From positions 310,001 through 374,000 of the forward strand of contig NZ_JALGRP010000003.1 in assembly GCF_022815605.1 (NCBI RefSeq): a stretch of 64,000 nucleotides of DNA. Reading direction: 5' to 3'. The translations under genes were made by a program, and so were the position numbers. The notes below the pieces were generated by a model. It had not been told where the DNA came from, made no database searches, and saw only the letters and a list, made by a program, of their open reading frames with translations. Shown piece by piece: positions 35,941 through 48,664 of the stretch (the first letter of the stretch is position 1; each line of letters begins with the position of its first letter). The stretch is from Microbacterium sp. VKM Ac-2923 (GTDB lineage: Bacteria > Actinomycetota > Actinomycetes > Actinomycetales > Microbacteriaceae).

Positions 35941-35967
35941 ACGCCCCCGCCGAATGGCAGAGGGCGT
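35941..35967. terminator. Terminator between TAXI gene and rsfS
   Basis: ACGCCCCC (35941-35948) pairs with GAGGGCGT (35960-35967), extended inward by GCC/GGC, between convergent genes. It is followed on the minus strand by TCTTCGTATCC. Confidence 0.7.
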
Positions 35968-35980
35968 CGTCGGGAGGTGC

Positions 35981-36361
35981 CTACTCGACGGCGTGAGCCG
36001 GCGTGGGGATCTCGAGCGGAACGACGGGGCAGTCCTTCCACAGGCGCTCCAGCCCGTAGTAGACGCGCTCCTCCTCGTGGAAGACGTGCACGACGAGGTC
36101 GCCGAAGTCGAGCAGCACCCAGCGGGACTCCTGACGCCCCTCGCGGCGCAGCCGCTTGTGGCCGGCTTCGAGCAGTTTCTCTTCGATCTCGTCGGCGATC
36201 GCGGCGACGTTGCGCTCGTTGCGACCCGTGACGAGAAGGAAGACGTCGACGAGGGGAAGCGGCTCCGACACGTCGAGGGCGACGAGATCGTCGCCGCCCT
36301 TCGCGTCGGCGGCGAGGGCGGCGATCTGCGCCATCTCTTTGCCGTTGGTGGTGGCGGTCAT
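35981..36361 (-). CDS. rsfS: Ribosomal silencing factor RsfS
   Basis: The product is 126 aa. It contains GGDDLVALDVSEPLPLVDVFLLVTGRNERNVAAIADEI and the WVLLDFGDLVVHVFHEEERVYYGLERLW signature. RsfS binds uL14 and blocks subunit joining during nutrient limitation. ATG at 36361 overlaps the stop of the upstream gene by 4 nt. The nadD-(membrane protein)-rsfS arrangement is typical of this bacterial family. Confidence 0.96.
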   Translation of the reverse strand: MTATTNGKEMAQIAALAADAKGGDDLVALDVSEPLPLVDVFLLVTGRNERNVAAIADEIEEKLLEAGHKRLRREGRQESRWVLLDFGDLVVHVFHEEERVYYGLERLWKDCPVVPLEIPTPAHAVE

Positions 36362-37371
36362 CGGAAGACTCCTGTCGTGAAGGCGAGGCCGAGGGTGGCG
36401 ACCACCGCCAGGAAGAGTGCACCCGTCGTGATGATGAGACCCACGAGGAGCTTGCTCCCCTTCTCGGGTGCCGGGGGACGGATGATCTCGCCCGGCTGCT
36501 TGACGGTGCTGATCGCAGCGCTGGCAGCGATCGGGGTGGGTGAGGAGGCGGCGGGCAGTTCGCCGTCGAGGAGGACGGCGTCGGCGTCGCGGCCGTCGGT
36601 GGTGCCCGGGGCGTGGCCGACCGAGCCGAGTCCCTCGGGAAGGTCGAACGTGCCGGTGATCATGATCTCGCCGGTCGCGGTGACCGGGCCCACGAGCGGC
36701 GCGCCCGAGGGCGTCTGCGAGAGGATGAGCGAGTTCGGCGTGGAGACGGTGCCCGTCGCCCCGGTGGTGCGAGCGAGCAGCTGGTCGAACGACGCCGGCA
36801 GGGTGACATCGGGCGTCGCGCCGTTGATGAGCTCGGAGCCCAGCGCCGGGTTGACCACCGACGGGGCGGGAGCCGGCGTCTGCGCCGGGGTCTCCGCGGC
36901 GGGTGCCGGGCGGAAGATGGCCGGCTGCGCCTCGTCGGCGGTCTTCGGTGCCGATCCGACGACCGACGGCGACGGCTCGAGATCGGGGCTGATGATGGGC
37001 ACGGATGCCGTGCGGATCTTCTCCTGTTCGCGTGCCTGCCGGCGCGTGAGACCCGAGACGCCGAACTCTGCGCCGGCCTCGGAGTACGAGTCGAATGCCG
37101 CGGGGGTCGCGGGATCCGGCGTCGCCATCGGGGCCGCCTCTTCGGCGGACTTCTCCGGCTCCGGCGTCGCCTTTTCGGCGGGCTTCTCCGGCTCCGGCGC
37201 GGGAACGGCGTCGATGACGGCGGGCGCTTCACCCCCCACCGCCGGGGCCGCAGCATCCGGGACCTCGGGCTCGTCGTTCGGCGTGATGATCGGCGTCGCG
37301 CCGGTCTGACGCAACTCGCGCAACTGACGGCGGGTCAGGGCGGGCGTCTCGGGGGTGTCGGGAGTGCTCAT
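36358..37371 (-). CDS. Hypothetical single-pass membrane protein with LTRRQ repeats
   Basis: The product is 337 aa. I do not recognise a named family. Two copies of one short motif are visible: [20 protein letters not shown] (about residue 13) and [22 protein letters not shown] (about residue 107). Long Ala/Pro/Glu-rich, presumably disordered stretches separate them, with [19 protein letters not shown]-type repeats. A C-terminal region [32 protein letters not shown] is one membrane helix with a very short outside tail. The topology would keep the LTRRQ motifs cytoplasmic. It overlaps nadD and rsfS by 4 nt each, so it is co-translated with them. A scaffold role is only a guess. Confidence 0.75.
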   Translation of the reverse strand: MSTPDTPETPALTRRQLRELRQTGATPIITPNDEPEVPDAAAPAVGGEAPAVIDAVPAPEPEKPAEKATPEPEKSAEEAAPMATPDPATPAAFDSYSEAGAEFGVSGLTRRQAREQEKIRTASVPIISPDLEPSPSVVGSAPKTADEAQPAIFRPAPAAETPAQTPAPAPSVVNPALGSELINGATPDVTLPASFDQLLARTTGATGTVSTPNSLILSQTPSGAPLVGPVTATGEIMITGTFDLPEGLGSVGHAPGTTDGRDADAVLLDGELPAASSPTPIAASAAISTVKQPGEIIRPPAPEKGSKLLVGLIITTGALFLAVVATLGLAFTTGVFR

Positions 37372-37964
37372 GCCTTGCTCCGGTAAAGATGGTGCTTCGC
37401 GATGTACTGCACGACGCCGTCGGGCACGAGGTACCACACGGGGTGTCCTCGGCGCACGCGGGCGCGGCAGTCTGTGGACGAGATCGACAGGGCGGGGATC
37501 TCCAGTTGGCTGACGTTCTCGGAAGGGAGCCCCTCGGTGCTCAAGACGTGACCGGGACGCGACACGGCCACGAAGTGCGCGAGATCCCAGAGCTCCTGAT
37601 GATTGCGCCAGCTGAGGATCTGCGCGACCGCGTCGGCACCGGTGATGAAGAACAGGTCCGCCCCCGGACGCTGCCGCTGCAGGTCGCGCAGGGTATCGAT
37701 CGTGTAGGTGGGACCGGCCCGATCGACATCGACGCGGCTGACGGTGAACTGCGGATTGGACGCCGTCGCGATCACCGTCATGAGATAACGGTGTTCGCTC
37801 TCGGTGACGTCGTCCTTCTGCCACGGACGACCCGTGGGGACGAACACGACCTCGTCGAGATCGAACGACTGCGCGACCTCGGACGCGGCGACCAGGTGAC
37901 CGTGATGGATGGGATCGAACGTCCCACCCATGACCCCGATGCGAGGGGCGCGCGTCACCGACAT
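37368..37964 (-). CDS. nadD: Nicotinate-nucleotide adenylyltransferase
   Basis: The product is 198 aa. The nucleotidyltransferase motif is [22 protein letters not shown] (HxGH), with [10 protein letters not shown] and the C-terminal [28 protein letters not shown]. It adenylates nicotinate mononucleotide in NAD synthesis. The start at 37964 gives the conserved [13 protein letters not shown] beginning. It overlaps the LTRRQ-protein gene by 4 nt. Confidence 0.97.
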   Translation of the reverse strand: MSVTRAPRIGVMGGTFDPIHHGHLVAASEVAQSFDLDEVVFVPTGRPWQKDDVTESEHRYLMTVIATASNPQFTVSRVDVDRAGPTYTIDTLRDLQRQRPGADLFFITGADAVAQILSWRNHQELWDLAHFVAVSRPGHVLSTEGLPSENVSQLEIPALSISSTDCRARVRRGHPVWYLVPDGVVQYIAKHHLYRSKA

Positions 37965-37974
37965 ACAGTGGGCC

Positions 37975-38199
37975 TCAGTGGCCGTGCGCCTCGGGGACGG
38001 GCGCGCCATGCTTCTGCGCGTAAGCCTCGGCCTTGTGCGCGTGACGGTTCGAGACGTTGCGGTACGAGAGCGTGACCAGGCTCAGGAGCACGAAGACGAC
38101 GAACGCCACGGCACCGATCCAGAACGTCTCGGCCTGCACGTTGCCGCCGTGGTGCCCGCCTTCTTCGGCGGCATGGGCGAGAAGCGAGGCGAAAGTCAT
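37975..38199 (-). CDS. Small membrane protein, 74 aa
   Basis: There is one hydrophobic helix (residues 25-46, [21 protein letters not shown]) flanked by His-rich tails: [12 protein letters not shown] before it, and [23 protein letters not shown] after it. Ten histidines in 74 residues could bind metal, but that is speculation. GGAG 6 nt before the ATG and TAAAAT upstream support expression. It lies between proA and nadD; I know similar small proteins next to nadD in related actinobacteria but no function. Confidence 0.7.
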   Translation of the reverse strand: MTFASLLAHAAEEGGHHGGNVQAETFWIGAVAFVVFVLLSLVTLSYRNVSNRHAHKAEAYAQKHGAPVPEAHGH

Positions 38200-38238
38200 C
38201 AGTACTCCGTTCGAGTGGTCTGCGCGGCGCGCAGTGCC

Positions 38239-38244
38239 ATTTTA
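38239..38244 (-). promoter_or_regulatory. -10 element of small membrane protein-nadD-rsfS operon
   Basis: TAAAAT on the minus strand is among the best -10 matches in the window and is located 39 nt before the ATG at 38199. It lies just beyond the proA stop codon. Confidence 0.5.
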
Positions 38245-38249
38245 GGCGG

Positions 38250-42275
<4,026 letters not shown>

Positions 42276-42293
42276 CTCTGCGTCTCCTGGCTC

Positions 42294-42602
42294 TTACTTG
42301 ATGCCGGTGATCTTGACGCGCGTGAGGTCCTGGCGGTGGCCCTGGCGCTTCTTGTAGCCGGTCTTGTTCTTGAACTTCTGGATCACGATCTTCGGACCGC
42401 GCTCCTCGCCGAGCACCTCGGCCGTGACCGAGACCTTCGCGAGCTTGTCGGCGTCGGTCGTGACCGCGTCGCCGTCGACGAACAGGACGGCGGGCAGCTG
42501 GATGCTCTCGCCGATCTTCGCCTTCTGGCGGTCGAGCACGACGACCGTGCCGACCTGGACCTTCTCCTGGCGGCCGCCGGCGCGCACAACTGCGTAAACC
42601 AC
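42294..42602 (-). CDS. rplU: 50S ribosomal protein bL21
   Basis: The product is 102 aa: [17 protein letters not shown] at the N-terminus and the [24 protein letters not shown] signature at the C-terminus. It is a 23S rRNA-binding protein. The start is GTG. It has a leader of about 140 nt downstream of a good sigma-A-type promoter. Confidence 0.98.
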   Translation of the reverse strand: MVYAVVRAGGRQEKVQVGTVVVLDRQKAKIGESIQLPAVLFVDGDAVTTDADKLAKVSVTAEVLGEERGPKIVIQKFKNKTGYKKRQGHRQDLTRVKITGIK

Positions 42603-42747
42603 TTCACACCTGTTTCGTTCGGGAGCGCGGGGCTCCGGTTGTCTGATGACGAGGGGAGGGTCTGACGACCCAAATCTCGGTGCGATCCGGCTGACGAAGT
42701 CAGCGGCATCGCGCTCCCGTAGGGCGGACGCAACGCACCAAGGGTCA

Positions 42748-42776
42748 AGTTTAGCTCACGGGGCGGTATCCGGCAA
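42748..42776 (-). promoter_or_regulatory. Promoter of rplU-rpmA
   Basis: TTGCCG (42771-42776) and TAAACT (42748-42753) on the minus strand are separated by exactly 17 nt. Transcription would start near 42741, leaving a leader of about 140 nt (42603-42740). That leader contains the pairing GCTGACTTCGTCAGC and GGGTCGTCAGACCC-type hairpins, possible sites for ribosomal-protein feedback. Confidence 0.7.
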
Positions 42777-42801
42777 AAGCATCCGACCCGCGTGTCGATC
42801 G

Positions 42802-42807
42802 TAAGAT
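42802..42807 (+). promoter_or_regulatory. -10 element of DUF4031 gene
   Basis: TAAGAT is followed by CACGGG (6 nt) and the ATG at 42814. No ribosome-binding site is present, consistent with leaderless translation. Confidence 0.5.
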
Positions 42808-42813
42808 CACGGG

Positions 42814-43083
42814 ATGGCGATCCTGATCGACGACCCGCAGTGGCCTGCGCACGGACGGCTGTGGGCGCACCTCGTGAGCGACAGCGATCTCGACGAGCTG
42901 CACGCCTTCGCCGCCTCGGCCGGGATCCCCCGCCGCGCCTTCGACCTCGACCATTACGACGTGCCCGACGAGCGCCACGCCGCGCTGGTCGCCGCCGGCG
43001 CCGAGCACGTCGGCGGCAAGGAGCTCGTGCGACGCCTCCGCGCCTCCGGCCTGCGCATCACCGCGCGCGAGCGCCACGCCTGA
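42814..43083 (+). CDS. DUF4031 domain-containing protein
   Basis: The product is 89 aa and soluble. AILIDDPQWPAHGRLWAHLVSD, DHYDVPDERHAALVAAGAEHVGGKELVRRLRASGLR are the DUF4031 signature, a short domain of unknown function frequent in actinobacteria. It is divergent from rplU and convergent with rne. Several conserved His/Asp residues could form a metal or phosphate site, but no activity is known to me. Confidence 0.88.
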   Translation: MAILIDDPQWPAHGRLWAHLVSDSDLDELHAFAASAGIPRRAFDLDHYDVPDERHAALVAAGAEHVGGKELVRRLRASGLRITARERHA

Positions 43084-43212
43084 CCCCGCGGCATCCCGCG
43101 GAAGAGCGTCGGACCTGACGTTCACGGCGTCCCGCACGCGAGCATCGTGCCGGACGCCACGGCATCCTCCGGGCGGAGCCGAGCCCCTCGACGACGTCTG
43201 CGGGAAGCGACG

Positions 43213-43285
43213 CGCGAGGGGCCGCCTCCTGCGCACCGGGTACGGGACTCGGCGGTGGGAGGCGACCCCTCGCGAGGGGGTCGCT
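43213..43285. terminator. Overlapping terminator hairpins between DUF4031 gene and rne
   Basis: A long stem pairs 43213-43229 with 43258-43274 (16 of 17 bp). A mutually exclusive shorter one pairs GCGACCCC (43263-43270) with GGGGTCGC (43278-43285). The latter follows the rne stop at 4 nt; the former serves the plus-strand gene. Confidence 0.75.
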
Positions 43286-43289
43286 CGGT

Positions 43290-46112
43290 TCAGGACTCCG
43301 GGGTGGGCTGCGCGCTGACCGGGGTGCCGGTGAGGGCCGCCGTGGTCACGCGACGACGCGAGCGTCCCTGACCGGGTGCCTTCGGCTCCGGGAGCGCCTC
43401 GAGCACCGATTCGAGCAGCGCGTCCTTCTCCGTGCGGGGGGCACGCGGCTCGCGCTTCTTCCGCGGGCGCTTCTCGCGCGCCGGCGGCGGAACCTCCGCC
43501 TCGGCCTTGACATCGAGAACGGCCTCGACGGATGCCACGACCGCCGCTTCGACCACGGCGGGGTCATCGATCGTCGGCTTGACAGTGGATGCCGCGATCT
43601 GTGCGAGCGCGGACTTCACGCCCTCCGTGATCACGTGCGTCCCGCCGTTGACGGCCGCCGAGGCACCGCCGCCGGCGTTCTGACCGGTGTTCGCCGTAGA
43701 GGCGGACCCCGTGCTCGAGGACCCGCCGTTGCCGTTGCCGCCACCGCGACCGCGCCGGTTGGACGGGCCACCATTGCCGTTGCCGTTCGCCGGGCCCGAC
43801 GAGCGGTGCTTGACCACGGGGTCGTGGTGCACGACGACGCCGCGACCGGCACACACCTCGCACGCCTCGCTGAAGGTCTCGAGCAGCCCCAGACCCAGTT
43901 TTTTGCGGGTCATCTGCACGAGGCCGAGCGAGGTCACCTCGGCGACCTGGTGCTTCGTGCGGTCACGGCTGAGGCACTCGATGAGGCGGCGCAGGACGAG
44001 GTCGCGGTTGGACTCGAGCACCATGTCGATGAAGTCGACGACGATGATGCCGCCGATGTCGCGCAGCCGCAACTGGCGCACGATCTCCTCGGCCGCCTCG
44101 AGGTTGTTCTTGGTGACGGTCTCTTCCAGGTTGCCGCCCGAGCCGACGAACTTGCCGGTGTTGACGTCGACGACCGTCATGGCCTCGGTACGGTCGATGA
44201 CCAGCGAACCGCCGGAGGGCAGCCACACCTTGCGGTCGAGGGCCTTCTCGATCTGCTCCGTGACGCGGAACGCGTCGAACGGGTCCTGCTCGCCCTCGTA
44301 CTTCTCGACCCGCTCGAGCAGATCGGGGGCGACGCCCTGGAGGTAGCTCGAGATCGTCTGCAGCGCTTCCTCGCCCTGGATGAGCATGCGCGTGAAGTCC
44401 TCATTGAAGACATCGCGCACGATCTTGACCAGGAGGTCGGGCTCGGAGTGCAGGAGTGACGGCGCCTGGATGGTCTTCACCTGGCTCGATACGTGCTCCC
44501 ACTGGGAGGTGAGACGCTGCACATCGAGCGTCAGCTGCTCCTCGGTGGCGCCCTCGGCGGCCGTGCGCACGATGACGCCGGACGACTCGGGCAGCACCTC
44601 CTTGAGGATCTTCTTCAGGCGCGCGCGCTCGGTGTCGGGGAGCTTGCGGGAGATGCCGTTCATCGTGCCGTTCGGCACGTACACGAGGTAGCGGCCGGGC
44701 AGCGAGATCTGGCTCGTCAGGCGTGCACCCTTGTGTCCGACGGGGTCTTTGGTGACCTGCACGAGCACACGGTCGCCCGACTTGAGGGCGAGCTCGATGC
44801 GACGCGGCTGGTTGTTGGTCTCGACGCCGTCCCAGTCGACCTCGCCGGAGTAGAGCACGGCGTTGCGTCCGCGGCCGATGTCGACGAACGCCGCCTCCAT
44901 GCTGGGCAGGACGTTCTGCACGCGACCGAGGTAGACATTGCCGATCAGCGAGGCATCCTGGTTGCGGGCGACGTAGTGCTCGACGAGCACGTTGTCTTCG
45001 AGCACGGCGATCTGGATGCGACCGGCCTTCGAGCGGACGACCATCACGCGGTCGACGGCCTCGCGGCGCGCGAGGAACTCGGCCTCGGTGACGACCGGAC
45101 GACGACGGCCGGCCTCGCGACCGTCGCGGCGGCGCTGCTTCTTGGCTTCGAGGCGGGTCGAGCCCTTGATGCGCTGCGGCTCGGTGATAACCTCGACGGC
45201 CCGCTGGCGGACGGGCGCGGCGGGAGCGTCGTTCTGCTCGACGGGCAGGGTGTCGTTGCCCCCGCGGCGACGGTTGCGGCGGCGGGCGTTGGCCGAACCG
45301 CGTCCGACCGGAGCGTCGTCGTCGCGGTCGTCGTCACGGTCATCGCGGTCGTCGCGGTTGTAACGATCGTCGCGGTTGTAACGATCGTCGCGGTCGGAGA
45401 AGTCGTCGCGCACCGGAAGCGGCGGCAGAGCGGGCGCGTAGAAGTGCAGCTCGGTCGACACGGCCGACACGAAGTTCTCGGGCAGCAGACCGAGCGACAC
45501 GGCGGTCGGGCGCGCGGGCTTCTCCGGCGCGGCGGGCGTCTCCGGCTCGGTCGGGGCCGTGGGCTCGGCCGGGGCCTCGGGCTGGACGGAGGCCTCTGAC
45601 TCAGCCGGGGTGGCGGGATCAGCCGGGCCGGCGGGGTCAGTGGGAGCTGACTCGACGGGCGTCTCCGACTGCGCACCCCTTTCGGGCTCGACCGGCGTCT
45701 GCGACTCGGCAGGCGTCTCCGCGGCGAGCGGGGTCTGCTGCCCCGCTGCGGCCTGCGTGTCGACGGCGTCGCCAGCGGCCTCGTCGTCGGCGGGAGCGTC
45801 AGCGAGGGCGGCCCCGTCGGCGGGAGTGGATGCCGAGGCGTCGGACGACTCCGCAGCGGCGGTCTCGGCGGTCTCGGCCTGCACCGCGTCGGTGCTCGGC
45901 TGTGCCTCATCGACATCGAGCGCCGCGGGGGCGTCGGTGTCATCGGCCGCCGCTTCTTCGGCATCCTGAACGGCGGCCTCTTCTTCGTCGACGAGAGGCA
46001 GGTCGGGGGCCTCGCCCTCCCCCGCGCCACCGGGAGTGTCGGGTGTCTGCGTCTCGGGAGTGTCAGCCGCCGTCTCGTCGGCGGGGATCTGATCGTCTGT
46101 CGAATCGGCCAT
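43290..46112 (-). CDS. rne: Rne/Rng family ribonuclease (RNase E/G)
   Basis: The product is 940 aa. A roughly 330-residue N-terminal region is acidic and Pro/Ala/Glu-rich, ending in tandem DDRYNRDDRYNRDD repeats and a basic RRRNRRRGG block. The catalytic core follows: an S1 domain (GNVYLGRVQNVLPSMEAAFVDIGRGRNAVL), the 5'-sensor/DNase I region (LTLDVQRLTSQWEHV), DVNTGKFVG and DFIDM magnesium ligands, and the zinc-link CEVCAGRG. The C-terminal tail is Gly/Asn-rich, then RKKREPRAPRTEK. It initiates mRNA decay and rRNA/tRNA processing. Inverted placement of the disordered arm at the N-terminus is usual in actinobacteria. Confidence 0.95.
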   Translation of the reverse strand: MADSTDDQIPADETAADTPETQTPDTPGGAGEGEAPDLPLVDEEEAAVQDAEEAAADDTDAPAALDVDEAQPSTDAVQAETAETAAAESSDASASTPADGAALADAPADDEAAGDAVDTQAAAGQQTPLAAETPAESQTPVEPERGAQSETPVESAPTDPAGPADPATPAESEASVQPEAPAEPTAPTEPETPAAPEKPARPTAVSLGLLPENFVSAVSTELHFYAPALPPLPVRDDFSDRDDRYNRDDRYNRDDRDDRDDDRDDDAPVGRGSANARRRNRRRGGNDTLPVEQNDAPAAPVRQRAVEVITEPQRIKGSTRLEAKKQRRRDGREAGRRRPVVTEAEFLARREAVDRVMVVRSKAGRIQIAVLEDNVLVEHYVARNQDASLIGNVYLGRVQNVLPSMEAAFVDIGRGRNAVLYSGEVDWDGVETNNQPRRIELALKSGDRVLVQVTKDPVGHKGARLTSQISLPGRYLVYVPNGTMNGISRKLPDTERARLKKILKEVLPESSGVIVRTAAEGATEEQLTLDVQRLTSQWEHVSSQVKTIQAPSLLHSEPDLLVKIVRDVFNEDFTRMLIQGEEALQTISSYLQGVAPDLLERVEKYEGEQDPFDAFRVTEQIEKALDRKVWLPSGGSLVIDRTEAMTVVDVNTGKFVGSGGNLEETVTKNNLEAAEEIVRQLRLRDIGGIIVVDFIDMVLESNRDLVLRRLIECLSRDRTKHQVAEVTSLGLVQMTRKKLGLGLLETFSEACEVCAGRGVVVHHDPVVKHRSSGPANGNGNGGPSNRRGRGGGNGNGGSSSTGSASTANTGQNAGGGASAAVNGGTHVITEGVKSALAQIAASTVKPTIDDPAVVEAAVVASVEAVLDVKAEAEVPPPAREKRPRKKREPRAPRTEKDALLESVLEALPEPKAPGQGRSRRRVTTAALTGTPVSAQPTPES

Positions 46113-46429
46113 ATCGGGGTTCTCCCTGGCGGGCGACACCGCGCGTCGCCCGACGAAATCTCATGCAGCGCCGCACCCGGCGGGGCCGCGAACTCATTCG
46201 GTCTGCAGCAGGCCTGCGGCTCGTGCTGCGAGGGCGGTCATCGCCCGAAGTCTTCTGGGTGGTGTTCCTGCGGCGCGGCCGCGGTCACATCGACGTCCAT
46301 TATCGCACGGACCGGCGCGAGGGCCACCGGAGACTCTCCCCGACCGTCGAAAACCACCCCGGCGCACGATGTCGAATACAAGGATGGTCGCTCAGCGACC
46401 GGAAAAGTCCGTGGTGGCAGGATGACGGC
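46113..46429. other. Divergent rne / VKOR intergenic region
   Basis: This 317-nt gap has no gene I can support. Minus-strand GATAAT (46299-46304) is a weak -10 candidate for rne and would give a 5' leader of about 180 nt. GGTCGCTCAGCGACC (46386-46400) is a short perfect hairpin 30 nt before the VKOR ATG. Nothing else is clear. Confidence 0.35.
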
Positions 46430-47026
46430 ATGAGCCAAACCGTCGTCCCCCGCCGCCCGATCGTCGTCGCGATCTGGCTGATCTTCGCCGGCGTCGTCGG
46501 CTGGTGGGCGGCCTTCTCGCTGACGTTGGAGCGTTTCCATCAACTCCAGAACCCCGGGGAGGCGGCATCCTGCGACCTCAACGTCCTCGTGCAGTGCTCG
46601 GCCAACCTCCAGTCGTCGCAGGGGGCGGTGTTCGGCTTCCCCAATCCGATCATCGGACTGTCCGCCTGGATCGCCCCCCTCGTCGTGGGGGTCGCCCTCC
46701 TGGCCGGTGCACGGTTCGCGCGGTGGTTCTGGGCGCTGTTCTGGCTCGGCTTCGCCTTTGCTCTGACGTTCGTCATCTGGCTGATCGCGCAGAGCCTGTT
46801 CGTGCTGGCGACACTGTGCCCCTGGTGCATGGTGACGTGGTCGGTGGTCATCCCGTCGTTCTTCGTGGTCACGCTGCACGTGCTGCGCGAGGGGGTCATC
46901 CCCGGGGCGCGAGTGCGAGAGGTGGCCGACCGGCTGATGGTCTGGGTGCCGCTGATGACGATCATCGCCTTCGCCATCGTCGCGGTCCTCGCCCAGGTGC
47001 GGTTGAACGTGCTCGCGCAGTTCTGA
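46430..47026 (+). CDS. Vitamin K epoxide reductase family protein
   Basis: The product is 198 aa with four to five membrane helices. The VKOR redox cysteines are visible: the loop pair in CDLNVLVQC (after helix 1) and the active-site CPWC in LATLCPWCMVTW. FGFPNPIIGLSAW is the family signature. Bacterial VKORs reoxidise periplasmic DsbA-like thiol oxidases using quinone, replacing DsbB. No fused thioredoxin domain is present. The downstream neighbour is the largest repeat block in the window. Confidence 0.93.
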   Translation: MSQTVVPRRPIVVAIWLIFAGVVGWWAAFSLTLERFHQLQNPGEAASCDLNVLVQCSANLQSSQGAVFGFPNPIIGLSAWIAPLVVGVALLAGARFARWFWALFWLGFAFALTFVIWLIAQSLFVLATLCPWCMVTWSVVIPSFFVVTLHVLREGVIPGARVREVADRLMVWVPLMTIIAFAIVAVLAQVRLNVLAQF

Positions 47027-47039
47027 GCCCGCGGCGCAG

Positions 47040-47770
47040 TCCGTCGCCGTCAGCCGTGCGCAGGTATCCGGCGCATAACGCTGATCTTGCGCCGCAACCC
47101 CGCGCCCACCCCCGCGCTGTGAACAACCTCAGCGATTCGTGCAGATTCAGCCCGAAACCCGCGGATGCCACTGACCTGACGCGCATCACCGACTTTGCGC
47201 CGCATCCGCGGCGCGCATCCTCCGCGATCCGCACAATCTCAGTGACTCGCACAACCTGAGTGATGCGCACAACCTCAGCCCGAAAGCCCCGGATACCACT
47301 GACCTGACGCGAATCACGGACCTCGCACCGCACCCGCGGCGCGCATCCTCCGCGGTCCGCGCACCCTCAGCGATCCGCACAATCTCCGTGATTCGCACGA
47401 CTTCAGCCCCAGAACCCCGGATGCCGCTGACCTCGCGCAAATCATCGACCTTGCGCCGCCGTGCGCACAACCTCAGCGATTCGCACAACCTCAGCCCGAA
47501 AGCCCCGGTTTCCACTCACCTGGCGCGAATCACCGACTTTGCGACGCACCCGCGGTGCGCATCCTCCGCAGTCCGCGCAACGTCAGCGATCCACACAATC
47601 TCAGTGATTCGCACAGCCTCAGCCAAAAACCCGCGGATGCCGCTGACCTGACGCAAATCACCGATCTCGCGCCGCCGTGCGCACAATTTCAGCGATCCGC
47701 ACGACCTCAGCTCGAAACCCGCGGATGCCGCCGACCTCGCGCAAATAGCCGACCGTGCGCCTCCGCGCGG
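47040..47770. repeat. Tandem structured repeat, locus B (128/88-nt periods)
   Basis: At least six tandem, diverged units lie between the VKOR gene and the ndk terminator. The landmark CAG of the CCTCAGCCCGAAA box is at 47148, 47276, 47404, 47492, 47620 and 47708, so spacings are exactly 128, 128, 88, 128 and 88. Within each unit AGCGATTCGC...TCAGC is followed by a loop (CCGAAAGCCCCGGATGCC-like) and then GCTGACC..GCGAATCACC, an imperfect inverted repeat. Long units add about 40 nt containing CGCGCATCCTCCGC. The gap 47027-47830 holds no gene. Confidence 0.92.
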
Positions 47771-47782
47771 AACGCGGGAACG

Positions 47783-47819
47783 ACGATGGCCGCCACCCGG
47801 TGGGAGTGGCGGCCATCGT
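47783..47819 (-). terminator. ndk terminator
   Basis: ACGATGGCCGCCAC (47783-47796) pairs perfectly over 14 bp with its complement at 47806-47819 across a 9-nt loop, 12 nt after the ndk stop. Confidence 0.85.
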
Positions 47820-47830
47820 GGCATCCGGGA

Positions 47831-48247
47831 TCAGGCGAACCAGATCGCGAGCTCGCGCTCGGCGGACTCGACGCTGTCGCTGCCGTGGACGAGGTTCTGC
47901 TGCACCTTCAGGCCCCAGTCGCGGCCGAAGTCGCCGCGGATCGTGCCGGGGGCGGCAGTGGTGGGGTCGGTGGTTCCGGCCAGGGAGCGGAAGCCCTCGA
48001 TGACGCGGTTGCCGGCGAGGCGGATCGCGACGGAGGGGCCGGAGAGCATGAACTCCAGCAGCGGTTCGTAGAAGGGCTTCCCCTCGTGCTCGGCGTAGTG
48101 CTGGGCGAGGCGCTCGCGGTCGGGCTCGACGAGCCGGATGTCGACGAGGGCGTACCCCTTCGCCTCGATGCGGGCGAGGATGGCGCCGGTCAGTCCGCGG
48201 GCGACGCCGTCGGGCTTGACCAGGACGAGGGTCTCTTCGGTAGCCAT
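47831..48247 (-). CDS. ndk: Nucleoside diphosphate kinase
   Basis: The product is 138 aa. It begins with ETLVLVKPDGVARGLTGAIL; the active-site His is in NLVHGSDSVESAERE. It balances NTP pools by phosphate transfer through the phospho-His. It lies 3 nt downstream of the DUF4233 gene and terminates the ileS-folC-DUF4233-ndk run, a conserved actinobacterial order. Confidence 0.98.
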   Translation of the reverse strand: MATEETLVLVKPDGVARGLTGAILARIEAKGYALVDIRLVEPDRERLAQHYAEHEGKPFYEPLLEFMLSGPSVAIRLAGNRVIEGFRSLAGTTDPTTAAPGTIRGDFGRDWGLKVQQNLVHGSDSVESAERELAIWFA

Positions 48248-48250
48248 GGG

Positions 48251-48664
48251 TCATTCTCCAGTCGAGAGGTCGGGGTCAGCGGCACGTCGGGCGTTCTGCC
48301 GGTCCAACGCCGCTCCCTTGATGGTGGCATACGCCCACATGCCGCCGAAAATGAGGGCCACGACGGCGAGGGCGGGAACGAGCAGACCACCCAGCATCAG
48401 GATCGCCTGCAGCGCCCACCCGGCGATGATCGCGCCGCGGTGGCGCAGGAGGCCCGAGACGGCGACCATCGCGACGGCCATCACGACGCCGCCCACGATC
48501 CCCCACCAGTCCGGGATGCCGAAGGGCAGCACCTTCAACCCGTAGACGACGAGTCCGCCCAGGAACACCACGATCGACTCGAAGCCGAGCACGACCGCGC
48601 CGAGGGACTCCTGGGCGCCGCGCTGACGGCGCGGACGCGGGGAGCGAGGGGTGCGCGGGCTCAC
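48251..48664 (-). CDS. DUF4233 family membrane protein
   Basis: The product is 137 aa with four predicted membrane helices (LGAVVLGFESIVVFLGGLVVYGL is the first). The basic N-terminus ([15 protein letters not shown]) is cytoplasmic. DUF4233 proteins are nearly always found between folC and ndk in actinobacteria; the function is unknown. GTG at 48664 overlaps the folC stop by 4 nt (GTGA). Confidence 0.88.
   Translation of the reverse strand: MSPRTPRSPRPRRQRGAQESLGAVVLGFESIVVFLGGLVVYGLKVLPFGIPDWWGIVGGVVMAVAMVAVSGLLRHRGAIIAGWALQAILMLGGLLVPALAVVALIFGGMWAYATIKGAALDRQNARRAADPDLSTGE

Noticed and set aside
46299-46304. Confident rne promoter
   Set aside because: GATAAT is present but has no -35 at suitable spacing, so it is only mentioned as weak.
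47040-47770. CRISPR array
   Set aside because: The period is regular, but there are no identical short repeats separated by unique spacers; the whole unit is homologous and diverged, and no cas genes are present.
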